From positions 1-7,533 of the forward strand of contig JAGAAU010000166.1 of NCBI GenBank assembly GCA_017615135.1: a stretch of 7,533 nt of DNA. The letters are read 5' to 3'. Below are positions 1 to 6,803 of this stretch, one piece after another. The stretch comes from Bacteroidales bacterium (GTDB lineage: Bacteria > Bacteroidota > Bacteroidia > Bacteroidales > UBA932). Below the pieces are notes generated by a model. It saw only the letters and a list, made by a program, of their open reading frames with translations, ran no database searches and was not told where the DNA came from. Each line of letters starts with the position of its first letter. Within the stretch, counting starts at the first letter, position 1. The position numbers were made by a program, and so were the translations under genes.

Positions 1-39
1 ACTGATGAGCATGGTGAGCATAGTGATGGCCGGACTCAC
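1..39 (-). CDS. Partial N-terminus of an unidentified, probably membrane protein
   Basis: After the rodA TAG stop the minus strand stays open to the window edge. Reading from a GTG at 39 gives VSPAITMLTMLIS; ATG codons at 21 and 12 lie in the same frame and are alternative starts. The stretch is rich in Ile, Leu and Met, as expected of the first membrane helix or signal sequence of a membrane or exported protein. An AGAAGG just after the rodA stop (52-57) resembles a ribosome binding site, but such sites are weak guides in Bacteroidota. The gap from rodA is under 50 bases, so the gene would belong to the same transcript. Thirteen codons are too few to name a family. That it is a gene at all is an inference from the packing of the operon. 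Confidence 0.4.
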   Translation of the reverse strand, partial: MSPAITMLTMLIS

Positions 40-57
40 TGCAAGCCTGCACCTTCT

Positions 58-1353
58 CTAGAAGTATTTCTTCTCCTGACGGTTCAGGGCTATAAAAATG
101 AAAATCAGGAGGGTGAATGTCAGCAATGACGACCCTCCGTAGCTCATCAGAGGCAGAGGAATACCGATAACGGGCATAAGCCCAATGGTCATGCCTATAT
201 TGATGAAGAGGTGCATGAAGAGGCACCCTGCTACACAATAACCGTAAATGCGGGTGAAGGCTTCGCGGCTTTCATCCGCATCTTTTATTATACGCCAGAT
301 AAGGAAGATATAGAGCAGGATTACCACAAGGCAGCCCAGGAAGCCCCACTCTTCTCCTACGGTGCAGAAGATAAAGTCTGTAGACTGCTCGGGTACAAAG
401 CCATATGCGGTCTGGGTACCGTTCAGGAAGCCTTTTCCGAAAATTCCCCCTGAACCTATGGCAATCATGGACTGACGCACGTTGTAGCCTACGCCCGAAG
501 GGTCGTCCTTTATACCCAGCAGCACCTCTATACGCAGTCTCTGATAATCGTGGAGTATGGTGTTGAAGGCAAATTCCGTAGAGAAAATCAGCGCCGCTCC
601 GGCCACCAGGCAGGCAATGGCCCGGATAATGCATTTGCGGCGGGTGCGTATCTGCTCGAGCTGCCTGCGGGAGGCTATCAGATAGATTACAATTCCGACT
701 GCCAGCACAACGAGCGATACCAGCACGGATGTCTTTATGGTCAGGATGAAGAGGAAGATGGCGGCGGCGAGGTAGAAAAGGTACCATCCGGACAGGCCTT
801 CGCGGTAGAGGCAGAAAAGGAAGCCGATGTATACCAGGGCGGAGCCGGTTTCCTGCTCGGCTATTATCGTCAGCATGGGCAGGCCTGCAATCAGAGCTAC
901 CTGCAGCATCTGCCGGCCGGAGTCCATCTTGAAGCCGGCCTGACTCATATACATTGCCAGCATCAGCGAGGTAGTGATTTTCGAAATCTCCGCCGGTTGG
1001 AAACTTACGGGGCCGAAGGTGAACCAGGAATGCGAGCCCTTGTGCTCCGTTCCCAGGAAAATAACGGCCACCAGCAGCGCCAGCACCACAATGTACGATG
1101 GAGTAGAGATTACTTCCCATAATCGGGGGTTCACCGCAAAGATAACCACCACCGCCATGGCTACTGCCACCAGGATCCAGATGAACTGCATGCCGCAGCG
1201 GTAGTTGATGTCGAATATGGAAGCGGGCTCGGAAGACTGGATGGAGGCGTAGATGTTAATCCAGCCAATGAGCACCAGTATCAGGTAGGAGCCTACCAGA
1301 TACCAGTCTATGGTCTTTTTCAGACCTCTGTCCAAGTTATTCCCGCCTGTCAT
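58..1353 (-). CDS. rodA: Rod shape-determining SEDS peptidoglycan glycosyltransferase RodA
   Basis: RodA polymerises lipid II into glycan strands at the inner membrane and works as a pair with PBP2. The 431-residue product is strongly hydrophobic, with about ten membrane segments between residues 16 and 424. SEDS landmarks are present: a GSHSWFTFGPVSFQPAEISK block (106-125), RQSMIAIGSGGIFGKGF (293-309), NGTQTAYGFVPEQSTDF (311-327) and PLMSYGGSSL (401-410). Asp326 in the STDF motif matches the conserved acidic residue thought to be catalytic in RodA. FtsW is the main alternative, but the elongasome context and the PBP2 partner directly upstream favour RodA. The ATG start overlaps the mrdA stop as ATGA, which suggests translational coupling. 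The loop that usually reads QPDxG reads EQETG here (166-170), a conservative variant. The gene ends in TAG and is complete. Confidence 0.96.
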   Translation of the reverse strand: MTGGNNLDRGLKKTIDWYLVGSYLILVLIGWINIYASIQSSEPASIFDINYRCGMQFIWILVAVAMAVVVIFAVNPRLWEVISTPSYIVVLALLVAVIFLGTEHKGSHSWFTFGPVSFQPAEISKITTSLMLAMYMSQAGFKMDSGRQMLQVALIAGLPMLTIIAEQETGSALVYIGFLFCLYREGLSGWYLFYLAAAIFLFILTIKTSVLVSLVVLAVGIVIYLIASRRQLEQIRTRRKCIIRAIACLVAGAALIFSTEFAFNTILHDYQRLRIEVLLGIKDDPSGVGYNVRQSMIAIGSGGIFGKGFLNGTQTAYGFVPEQSTDFIFCTVGEEWGFLGCLVVILLYIFLIWRIIKDADESREAFTRIYGYCVAGCLFMHLFINIGMTIGLMPVIGIPLPLMSYGGSSLLTFTLLIFIFIALNRQEKKYF

Positions 1354-3179
1354 CGCATCAGTCTGGTTTTAAGGATACGCGCCTCTTTGTCTTTACGTTC
1401 GGGCTTAATTGTGCCGGTAAGGTATTTTTCCACCATCAGGGTGGCTACCGGACAGGCATAGGAGGAACCGGCGCCCGCATTCTCCACGTAGGCCGCAACG
1501 GCTATTTTAGGATTTTCCCTGGGGGCGAAGCAGATGAAGACCGAATGGTCGTCTCCGTGGGGGTTCTGGGCAGTTCCGGTTTTGCCGCAGATGTCCAGCC
1601 CGGGCACGGCACCGCCTACAGCGGTTCCTCCGGAGCCCGGACCGCCGTTCACAGCCTTCCACATCCCGTATATCACTTTCTGGAAATTCAGGGTGTCTAC
1701 CAAGGTATAGTGCCTTTCGTGGTATTTGGAGTCGATTTCGATCCCCTCGGAGTCTTTGACTATATGGGGGATATAGTAATATCCGCGGTTTGCCAGTATT
1801 GCCGCAAGGTTGGCAATCTGGAGGGGAGTGGCGCCAATCTCTCCCTGTCCGATGGAAAGTGACACTATGGTGGGGAAGCGCCAGTGTCCGCGACCGTAAC
1901 GCCTGTTGTAGAAAGCCGCAGAGGGGATGTTCCCTCCCAGCTCGGCCGGGAAGTCGCTGCCCAGTTTCTGCCCGAATCCGAAGCTCAGTACATACTCCCT
2001 CCAGGCAGAGAATGCCGTGGAGAGAGAGTCGTAGCGGGGATTTTCCAGAATGTTTTTAAACACATTGCAGAAATAGCTGTTGCAGGACATTGCAATGGCA
2101 TTGTTGAGGTCCAGCGGCGAGGGATGCGAATGGCAGCCCAGCGTTCTGTCCTTTGCATACTGGTAGCCCCTGAAGCAACTGTAATGGTATTCAGGCTTAA
2201 GTACGCCTTCCTGCAGGCCTATGAGCCCGTTCACTATCTTGAACACTGAACCGGGAGGATAGGACGCCATTACGGTGCGGTTGAACATGGGCTTGTTGGG
2301 ATTGCGTGCAATGGCTGCATAATGCTTGCCCACGTCGGAAAGTATATTCACGTCTATACCGGGGCTGGAAACCATTGCCAGAATTTCTCCGGTTGCCGGT
2401 TCAATGGCCACTATGCTGCCTTTCTTACCCTGCATCAGCTGCTGGCCGTACTGCTGGAGCCTGGCGTCGATGGTGGTGATTATGTCTTTCCCCGGCACGG
2501 CCATCTGATCGTCCTTTCCCTCGTTATATGCAGTCTGAACCCTGTTCCTGGAATCCCTCAGTAGGATGTGGTAGCCCTTTTCTCCGCGCAGGTCCTTCTC
2601 CCTGGCAGCCTCCAGCCCGGTTTTTCCATAGTAATCTCCCACGCTGTACTCACCCGGGTGCCTGCTCATATAATCGGGACTCACCTCGGAAATGTATCCC
2701 AGCAGATTGCCTCCGGCGTTGAATGGATAATCCCGTATGGTTCGGGTTTCGGTCTTCAGGCCTTCGAAGCGGTACTGCTCTTCGGAGAAACGCATATAGG
2801 ATACTTCAGACATCTGCTTTATGACCGGAATCTGCTGCCAGCCAAGTTTGACGCGGTTGTCCCGAAGGTATTTCAGCCTGTCGCAGATGAAGGTCAGACT
2901 GGTGTCCAGAATTTCTGCGAGTGCTACGGAATCTATTTTGCCGAGTTCGCGTGGAATGGCGTACAGGTCGTAGCACATCTTGTTCCCCACCAGAATCTCT
3001 CCGTTGCGGTCGTAAATTATCCCTCTCGGTGGAGTGGTATACTTGCGCACCATGGAGTTGCGGATGGAATCGCTCTTGTAGCGTCCGTCTATCACCTGGA
3101 TGTAGAATATCCGCCCCAGCAGGATGACAGCGAATATCACCAGCCCGGCCAGAAGTTTGTTTTTGCGGTTGAACTCCAT
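1350..3179 (-). CDS. mrdA: Penicillin-binding protein 2, elongasome D,D-transpeptidase
   Basis: PBP2 is a monofunctional class B penicillin-binding protein that cross-links the glycan strands made by RodA. The 609-residue product has a short cytoplasmic N-terminus, one membrane anchor (about 9-28), a dimerisation/pedestal region opening with PPRGIIYDRNGEIL (50-63), and a C-terminal transpeptidase domain. The three active-site motifs are intact: SVFK with nucleophile Ser311, SCN (Ser365 to Asn367) and KTG (533-535). LSIGQGEIGATPLQ (441-454) is also typical. A cluster of Cys335, Cys349, His350, His352, Cys366 and Cys371 lies between and around the first two motifs and could bind metal; that is an inference. 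The gene starts 3 nt after mreD and its TGA overlaps the rodA start. FtsI (PBP3) is the alternative, made unlikely by the neighbours. Confidence 0.96.
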   Translation of the reverse strand: MEFNRKNKLLAGLVIFAVILLGRIFYIQVIDGRYKSDSIRNSMVRKYTTPPRGIIYDRNGEILVGNKMCYDLYAIPRELGKIDSVALAEILDTSLTFICDRLKYLRDNRVKLGWQQIPVIKQMSEVSYMRFSEEQYRFEGLKTETRTIRDYPFNAGGNLLGYISEVSPDYMSRHPGEYSVGDYYGKTGLEAAREKDLRGEKGYHILLRDSRNRVQTAYNEGKDDQMAVPGKDIITTIDARLQQYGQQLMQGKKGSIVAIEPATGEILAMVSSPGIDVNILSDVGKHYAAIARNPNKPMFNRTVMASYPPGSVFKIVNGLIGLQEGVLKPEYHYSCFRGYQYAKDRTLGCHSHPSPLDLNNAIAMSCNSYFCNVFKNILENPRYDSLSTAFSAWREYVLSFGFGQKLGSDFPAELGGNIPSAAFYNRRYGRGHWRFPTIVSLSIGQGEIGATPLQIANLAAILANRGYYYIPHIVKDSEGIEIDSKYHERHYTLVDTLNFQKVIYGMWKAVNGGPGSGGTAVGGAVPGLDICGKTGTAQNPHGDDHSVFICFAPRENPKIAVAAYVENAGAGSSYACPVATLMVEKYLTGTIKPERKDKEARILKTRLMR

Positions 3180-3182
3180 TGC

Positions 3183-3689
3183 CTACCTGTCTGATGCGAG
3201 TACGTTAACGGTAAAAATGGAGAGCAGGGTGCTTGCGGCGGAGGAAGCTGCGATTCTGGCAAGATTGAACCAGAGAGGACGGGTTCCGGCTCCGTCGGCA
3301 ATTACATAGACCGTAATGAAGAGGGTTGTGGAGAGAAAGACTGCAAACAGTACGTGTCCGAAGCCGGAGCGGCGTATTGACAAATCTTCTCCGTGAGTGA
3401 AGAAATCGGAGCCGAAGATGAGCTTCAGGAGGAAATCCCTGGTGAACGCAACAGGCAAAAGCGCGCAGGTTACCAGCCCCAGCATGCCGTCTGAGAAGAA
3501 ATCTACCAGCATACCGGCGATGAAAGCCAGCACGAGGGCATAAATGCTGCCGTGCCTTACGGGGATGCAGATAATGGCGGCGGGGATGAAAAACAGCACC
3601 ACGTACTGGCTGAAATTGAAGGTGGCCAGCACTATGATCTGCAGCACTATCAGCAGCAGGAAGCGCAGTATGAATTTCAGGTCCGTCAT
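3183..3689 (-). CDS. mreD: Rod shape-determining membrane protein MreD
   Basis: MreD is a small integral membrane protein of the elongasome that binds MreC and modulates activation of PBP2-RodA. The 168-residue product, a usual length for the family, is almost wholly hydrophobic with about five or six membrane segments: near 5-25, 28-45, 48-66, 70-85, 108-131 and 140-163. MreD sequences are poorly conserved and there are no catalytic motifs, so the call rests on length, topology and position between mreC and mrdA. A G-x-x-x-D-F-F-S-D-G-x-L-G pattern (about 58-71) is of the kind common in MreD proteins. The ATG overlaps the mreC stop as ATGA and the TAG stop lies 3 nt before the mrdA start. 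A second open frame on the same strand (3205-3714) is a shadow. Confidence 0.88.
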   Translation of the reverse strand: MTDLKFILRFLLLIVLQIIVLATFNFSQYVVLFFIPAAIICIPVRHGSIYALVLAFIAGMLVDFFSDGMLGLVTCALLPVAFTRDFLLKLIFGSDFFTHGEDLSIRRSGFGHVLFAVFLSTTLFITVYVIADGAGTRPLWFNLARIAASSAASTLLSIFTVNVLASDR

Positions 3690-4516
3690 TCTTCCTGTTC
3701 GAGTCCTTTTTCAAGCTGGGTTATTTCTTCCCGGAAGGGGTTCACCACCACGGTGACAAAACGCAGGGCGGAGAAATCCTGGAAGAAATCTACATTTACA
3801 GAACTGGATACCCCGTCGTCGTTGGACATCTCCCCGGTAACTCCGATAGGAATGTCGGGCGGGAATATGAAAGAAAATCCGCTGGTGAGTACGGTATCGC
3901 CGGCATTCACCTCCATATGCGGAGGAATGTTTCGCAGGATGCCTGAGCCGGTGGATACCCCGTTCCATGTGAGGGTGGCCACCAGTCCGGTGCGCCCTAT
4001 CCTGGAGCTCACGTTCATATTGCTGTTCATGAGGGTGATGCCGTAGGAATAACGCCTTCCCACGGCCTGCACCACTCCCACAACTCCTTTTTCCGATATG
4101 ATGCCGGAATGGGGCTGAACCCCGTCTTCGTACCCCTTGTTCAGGATAATGTAGTTGTGAAGGGAGTTGCGGCTCATTTTAATAATTGTGGCGGGAATAT
4201 ACTGGAAACTGCCCTTGCTTGTAGCCATATGGCTTTTTTCTTCCATATAGCGGTCCATTTCCCGGTAGCGGCGGAGTTCTTCGTTGAGGTAATGGTTCTC
4301 CATGGCCAGTTCCTCGTTGCGCCTGTTCAGGAGGAAGACTCCCCGGACGTCTTCGGACAGGCCCCAGTTGAAGGCCATTACCCTGTGGCTGAAACGGTTC
4401 AGCCAGATGTTGTGCAGAGTGGAGCTTGTGGCAAGCAGCGAAATAGCAGCAACCTCCATCACGATGAAGATTGCTGCACTTATGAATATCTTCGTTACTT
4501 CGTTGCCCCTGGCCAT
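3686..4516 (-). CDS. mreC: Rod shape-determining protein MreC
   Basis: MreC is a bitopic inner-membrane protein whose periplasmic part binds and activates PBP2. The 276-residue product has a short cytoplasmic N-terminus, one membrane helix (about 8-29), a helical coiled-coil segment rich in Glu, Arg and Leu (about 62-95, including NRRNEELAMENHYLNEELRR at 64-83), and a C-terminal beta-rich domain. That domain carries family-like stretches: NYIILNKGYEDGV (121-133), GIISEKGVVGVV (138-149), GDTVLTSGFSFIFPPDIPIG (206-225), and FFQDFSALRFVTVV (244-257). The ATG lies 2 nt after the mreB TAG, and the TGA overlaps the mreD start. The length is ordinary for Bacteroidota MreC. Confidence 0.95.
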   Translation of the reverse strand: MARGNEVTKIFISAAIFIVMEVAAISLLATSSTLHNIWLNRFSHRVMAFNWGLSEDVRGVFLLNRRNEELAMENHYLNEELRRYREMDRYMEEKSHMATSKGSFQYIPATIIKMSRNSLHNYIILNKGYEDGVQPHSGIISEKGVVGVVQAVGRRYSYGITLMNSNMNVSSRIGRTGLVATLTWNGVSTGSGILRNIPPHMEVNAGDTVLTSGFSFIFPPDIPIGVTGEMSNDDGVSSSVNVDFFQDFSALRFVTVVVNPFREEITQLEKGLEQEE

Positions 4517-4518
4517 TT

Positions 4519-5544
4519 CTACCTCTGAAGGAAAGTGAAATGGTCTGTGTTCTTAAGCGCCTCGCATGTTCCGCGTCCCACTGCGTGCAGAGGGTCGTTG
4601 GCTACGTGGAACTGGATGTTTATCTTGTCTGTGAGACGTTTGGCAAGGCCTCTGAGCAGAGCGCCGCCTCCGGAGAGGTAGATGCCGCCCTTGACTATGT
4701 CTGTATAGAGCTCAGGAGGAGTTTCTTCCAGCACATGCAGTACTGAAGTTTCGATTTTGGCTACAGACCTGTCCAGGCAGTGGGCGATTTCCTGATGGGT
4801 TATGGTCGCTTCCACCGGATGGGCGGTCATGAGGTTGGGGCCGTTGATGGTATAGGGCTCCGGATCTTCGTCCAGATCGGGAATGACGGCGCCTACGGCA
4901 ATCTTGATTTTCTCGGCAGTGGTTTCTCCGATGCGGATATTGTGCTGCTGGCGCATATACTGCTGGATGTCGGCAGTAAATACGTCGCCTGCGGTGCGGA
5001 TACTTTCCTGGACTACCAGGCCGCCGAGGGAGATGACGGCGATTTCAGAGGTGCCGCCGCCTATGTCTACAACCATGTTGCCCTGAGGAGCTTCCACGTC
5101 GAGCCCTATTCCGAGGGCTGCAGCCATGGGCTCGTGAATCAGGTACACATCGCGTCCGCCGGCATGCTCGGCAGAGTCGCGCACGGCCCTCATTTCCACC
5201 TCGGTGCTTCCGCAGGGGATGCCGATCACCATCTTGAGGTTGGGGGTTATGAGGCTGTGCCGGTTGCTGTTGACCTGCCTTATGAATCCGCGGATCATCA
5301 TCTCCGCGGCGTTGAAGTCTGCAATGACCCCGTCTCTCAGGGGACGTACGGTCCTTATCCCGGGATTCTCCCTTTCATGCATCAGCTTGGCCCTGTGGCC
5401 TATGGCTTCGCATTTCCCGGTGGAGTTATTGATGGCAACTATACTGGGCTCGTCCAGCACTATCTCTCCGTCCTGGTAAATGACGGTGTTGGCCGTACCG
5501 AGGTCCATTGCCAGTTCCTGATGCCAAAATGAAAATATACCCAT
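4519..5544 (-). CDS. mreB: Cell shape-determining actin homologue MreB
   Basis: MreB forms membrane-bound, ATP-dependent antiparallel filaments that orient the wall-elongation machinery in the cytoplasm. At 341 residues it is full length. The actin-fold motifs are present: phosphate-1 AMDLGTANT (12-20), phosphate-2 VVDIGGGTSEIAVI (158-171) and the adenosine loop YLSGGGALLRGLAKRL (289-304). The HEPMAAALG connection (137-145) holds Glu138, the expected hydrolysis residue. RPLRDGVIADFNAAE (67-81) is a further MreB hallmark that separates it from DnaK-type relatives. The N-terminal MGIFSFW is hydrophobic and may help membrane contact. It is the first gene of the operon, with its own promoter at 5567-5597, and the stop is TAG. 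A hairpin-forming repeat inside the gene (5288-5309) follows from codons for A-A-E-M-M-I-R-G-F. Confidence 0.98.
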   Translation of the reverse strand: MGIFSFWHQELAMDLGTANTVIYQDGEIVLDEPSIVAINNSTGKCEAIGHRAKLMHERENPGIRTVRPLRDGVIADFNAAEMMIRGFIRQVNSNRHSLITPNLKMVIGIPCGSTEVEMRAVRDSAEHAGGRDVYLIHEPMAAALGIGLDVEAPQGNMVVDIGGGTSEIAVISLGGLVVQESIRTAGDVFTADIQQYMRQQHNIRIGETTAEKIKIAVGAVIPDLDEDPEPYTINGPNLMTAHPVEATITHQEIAHCLDRSVAKIETSVLHVLEETPPELYTDIVKGGIYLSGGGALLRGLAKRLTDKINIQFHVANDPLHAVGRGTCEALKNTDHFTFLQR

Positions 5545-5566
5545 AACGATTCTAATGATATTGGCA

Positions 5567-5597
5567 CAAAAGTATTAAATTTGCGGGAAGTACGCAA
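5567..5597 (-). promoter_or_regulatory. Predicted Bacteroidota-type promoter of the mreB operon
   Basis: On the minus strand TACTTTTG (5574-5567) matches the Bacteroidota -7 consensus TAnnTTTG at every fixed position. A TTG (5597-5595) lies 20 nt upstream, the spacing expected of the -33 element. Transcription would start near 5560, giving a leader of roughly 15 nt before the mreB ATG at 5544. This is the only candidate promoter I see for the five-gene operon. Two matched elements at the right spacing make it credible, but no start site has been measured here. Confidence 0.65.
5576..5583 (+). promoter_or_regulatory. Predicted -7 element of the ispD promoter
   Basis: TAAATTTG on the plus strand fits TAnnTTTG exactly. 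Transcription would begin around 5589-5591, leaving a leader of about 12 nt before the ATG at 5602. No good -33 TTG lies about 20 nt upstream; the nearest, at 5561-5563, is only 12 nt away, so the promoter is either weak or depends on an activator. One base separates this element from the opposing mreB -7 element. Confidence 0.5.
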
Positions 5598-5601
5598 CAC
5601 T

Positions 5602-6309
5602 ATGAATACAAAATCAGGAAGAAAAACTTATGCTGTTTTCCTGGCCGGCGGAAGTGGCAGCAGGATGGGCGCCCCAGTGCCCAAGCAGTTCCTGGAAATA
5701 AACGGAAAAACCATCCTCCAGCTTAGTATAGAGCGCTTTTTGGAGGCTATCCCGGACCTCGGAGTGGTATGCGTACTGCCTCCGCAGTGGCGGGAAAAGT
5801 GGAAGAAGGAGTGCATGCTGAAGGCCCTGGACTGCCCTCAGATTCTGGTAGACGGCGGTATCACCCGCTTCCATTCGGTAAAAAATGCCCTTGAAAGGAT
5901 TCCGGACAACTCCATAGTGATGGTGCATGATTCCGTGCGTCCGCTGATATCGGTACAGAAGCTCAGGGAGATGGATAAGACCATGCGGGCAGGTTGCCGT
6001 GCCCTGATTCCAGTACTGCCGGTTACCGATACGCTCCATATGCTGGACGGGAGCGCAGAAGACGGAACCCTGCGGCTGTCGGATTCTCCGGCTCCGGAGA
6101 GGAGAGGACTTTACGGCGCACAGACTCCCCAGTGTTTCCGCTCCGAAGACCTTAAGGCCGCTTATTCGGCGGCATACAGCACGGCCTTTACGGACGATGC
6201 CTCCGTGGCCTCCGCAGCGGGCATACCGCTTTCTTTCACCCTTGGGGAGAAAACCAATCTGAAAATAACCACGCCGGAAGATCTGGCGCTGGCTAAGCTA
6301 CTCGTTTGA
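5602..6309 (+). CDS. ispD: 2-C-methyl-D-erythritol 4-phosphate cytidylyltransferase IspD
   Basis: IspD joins CTP and 2-C-methyl-D-erythritol 4-phosphate to give CDP-methylerythritol and pyrophosphate, the third step of the MEP isoprenoid pathway, in the cytoplasm. The 235-residue product is of family length. It shows the CTP-binding loop AVFLAGGSGSRMGAPVPKQF (11-30) with Arg21 and Lys28, VHDSVRPLI (108-116), the YGAQTPQCFR block (171-180), TDDAS (197-201) and NLKITTPEDLALA (219-231) with Lys221. I chose the ATG at 5602 over the in-frame TTG at 5581 because the TTG lies inside the predicted -7 element and the conserved fold begins only after 5620. It is the sole plus-strand gene, divergent from mreB. 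Its last 12 bases overlap the 3' end of the convergent lrp-type gene. Confidence 0.95.
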   Translation: MNTKSGRKTYAVFLAGGSGSRMGAPVPKQFLEINGKTILQLSIERFLEAIPDLGVVCVLPPQWREKWKKECMLKALDCPQILVDGGITRFHSVKNALERIPDNSIVMVHDSVRPLISVQKLREMDKTMRAGCRALIPVLPVTDTLHMLDGSAEDGTLRLSDSPAPERRGLYGAQTPQCFRSEDLKAAYSAAYSTAFTDDASVASAAGIPLSFTLGEKTNLKITTPEDLALAKLLV

Positions 6310-6795
6310 TAGCCTGAAAGAAGTACTCTTGTATTCCTTAACCCAGACCTGGCGCTCGAAAGCAGTGTCGAGCGAGAGCATTGTCTCCGTTGAGTTGACG
6401 TAGGGGATTCTCTGCACGGTATTCAGGATAACGTCCATCAGGTGTTCGTTATTGAAGCAGAACACTTTCACGAGTATTGCCGCCCGGCCGGTCACAAAGT
6501 GGCATTCCACAACCTCCGGTACGTGTTTCAGGGCGTTAACCACCTCTGCGTACTTATTGTCTTCAGAAAGCGTGACGTTTATGAAGGCGCATACGTTGAG
6601 TCCGAGTGCTGCGGGCTTTACCACCATCCTGGAACCGGTGATTACGCCGCTGGTTTCCATTTTAGCCACCCTCTGGTGTACCGCCGCACCGGAGATTCCG
6701 CATTCGCGGGCAATCTCGGAAAGCGGGGTGCGGGCGTTCTTTACAAGAAATGACAGAATCTTCTTATCGGTCTCGTCTAAGGAATAACTTGCCAT
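6298..6795 (-). CDS. Lrp/AsnC family transcriptional regulator
   Basis: This is a small DNA-binding regulator of the feast/famine family; such proteins form dimers and octamers and often sense amino acids. In the 165-residue product, residues 4-60 form the AsnC-type winged helix-turn-helix: LDETDKKILSFLVKNARTPL (6-25), then SEIARECGISGAAVHQRVAK (26-45). Residues about 66-145 form the RAM ligand-binding and oligomerisation domain, with the VECHFVTGRAAILVKV stretch (96-111) and STETMLSL (135-142). The GRAAI turn replaces the more usual Gly-Asp/Tyr form, so the effector cannot be guessed. A basic and polar C-terminal tail follows. The gene starts 8 nt after the topA stop and is probably co-transcribed with it. 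The TAG stop lies inside the end of ispD on the opposite strand. Neither target genes nor ligand can be read from the window. Confidence 0.93.
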   Translation of the reverse strand: MASYSLDETDKKILSFLVKNARTPLSEIARECGISGAAVHQRVAKMETSGVITGSRMVVKPAALGLNVCAFINVTLSEDNKYAEVVNALKHVPEVVECHFVTGRAAILVKVFCFNNEHLMDVILNTVQRIPYVNSTETMLSLDTAFERQVWVKEYKSTSFRLSNE

Positions 6796-6803
6796 CTTCC
6801 GGA

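Noticed and set aside
272..1120. A 282-codon minus-strand frame inside rodA, in a different frame
   Set aside because: The product is rich in Arg, Pro and His and lacks the hydrophobic pattern of any known family. It is a frame-shifted shadow of rodA, whose SEDS motifs are unambiguous.
2568..3194. A 208-codon plus-strand frame antisense to mrdA
   Set aside because: It is a shadow of PBP2 with no domain or promoter; the sense-strand transpeptidase motifs explain the region.
5288..5309. A perfect 7-bp inverted repeat (CCGCGGA and TCCGCGG) with an 8-nt loop inside mreB
   Set aside because: It lies mid-gene with no following T-run on either strand, and it encodes the conserved MreB stretch A-A-E-M-M-I-R-G-F, so coding constraint is enough to explain it.
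4780..5532. A 250-codon plus-strand open frame antisense to mreB
   Set aside because: It lies wholly within mreB, which has full actin-family motifs. The antisense product has no recognisable domain, and long antisense frames are expected from the codon bias of a GC-rich gene.
5581..5601. TTG start seven codons upstream of the chosen ispD start
   Set aside because: The TTG lies inside the predicted -7 promoter element and the extra residues add nothing to the IspD fold; ATG at 5602 is the simpler start.
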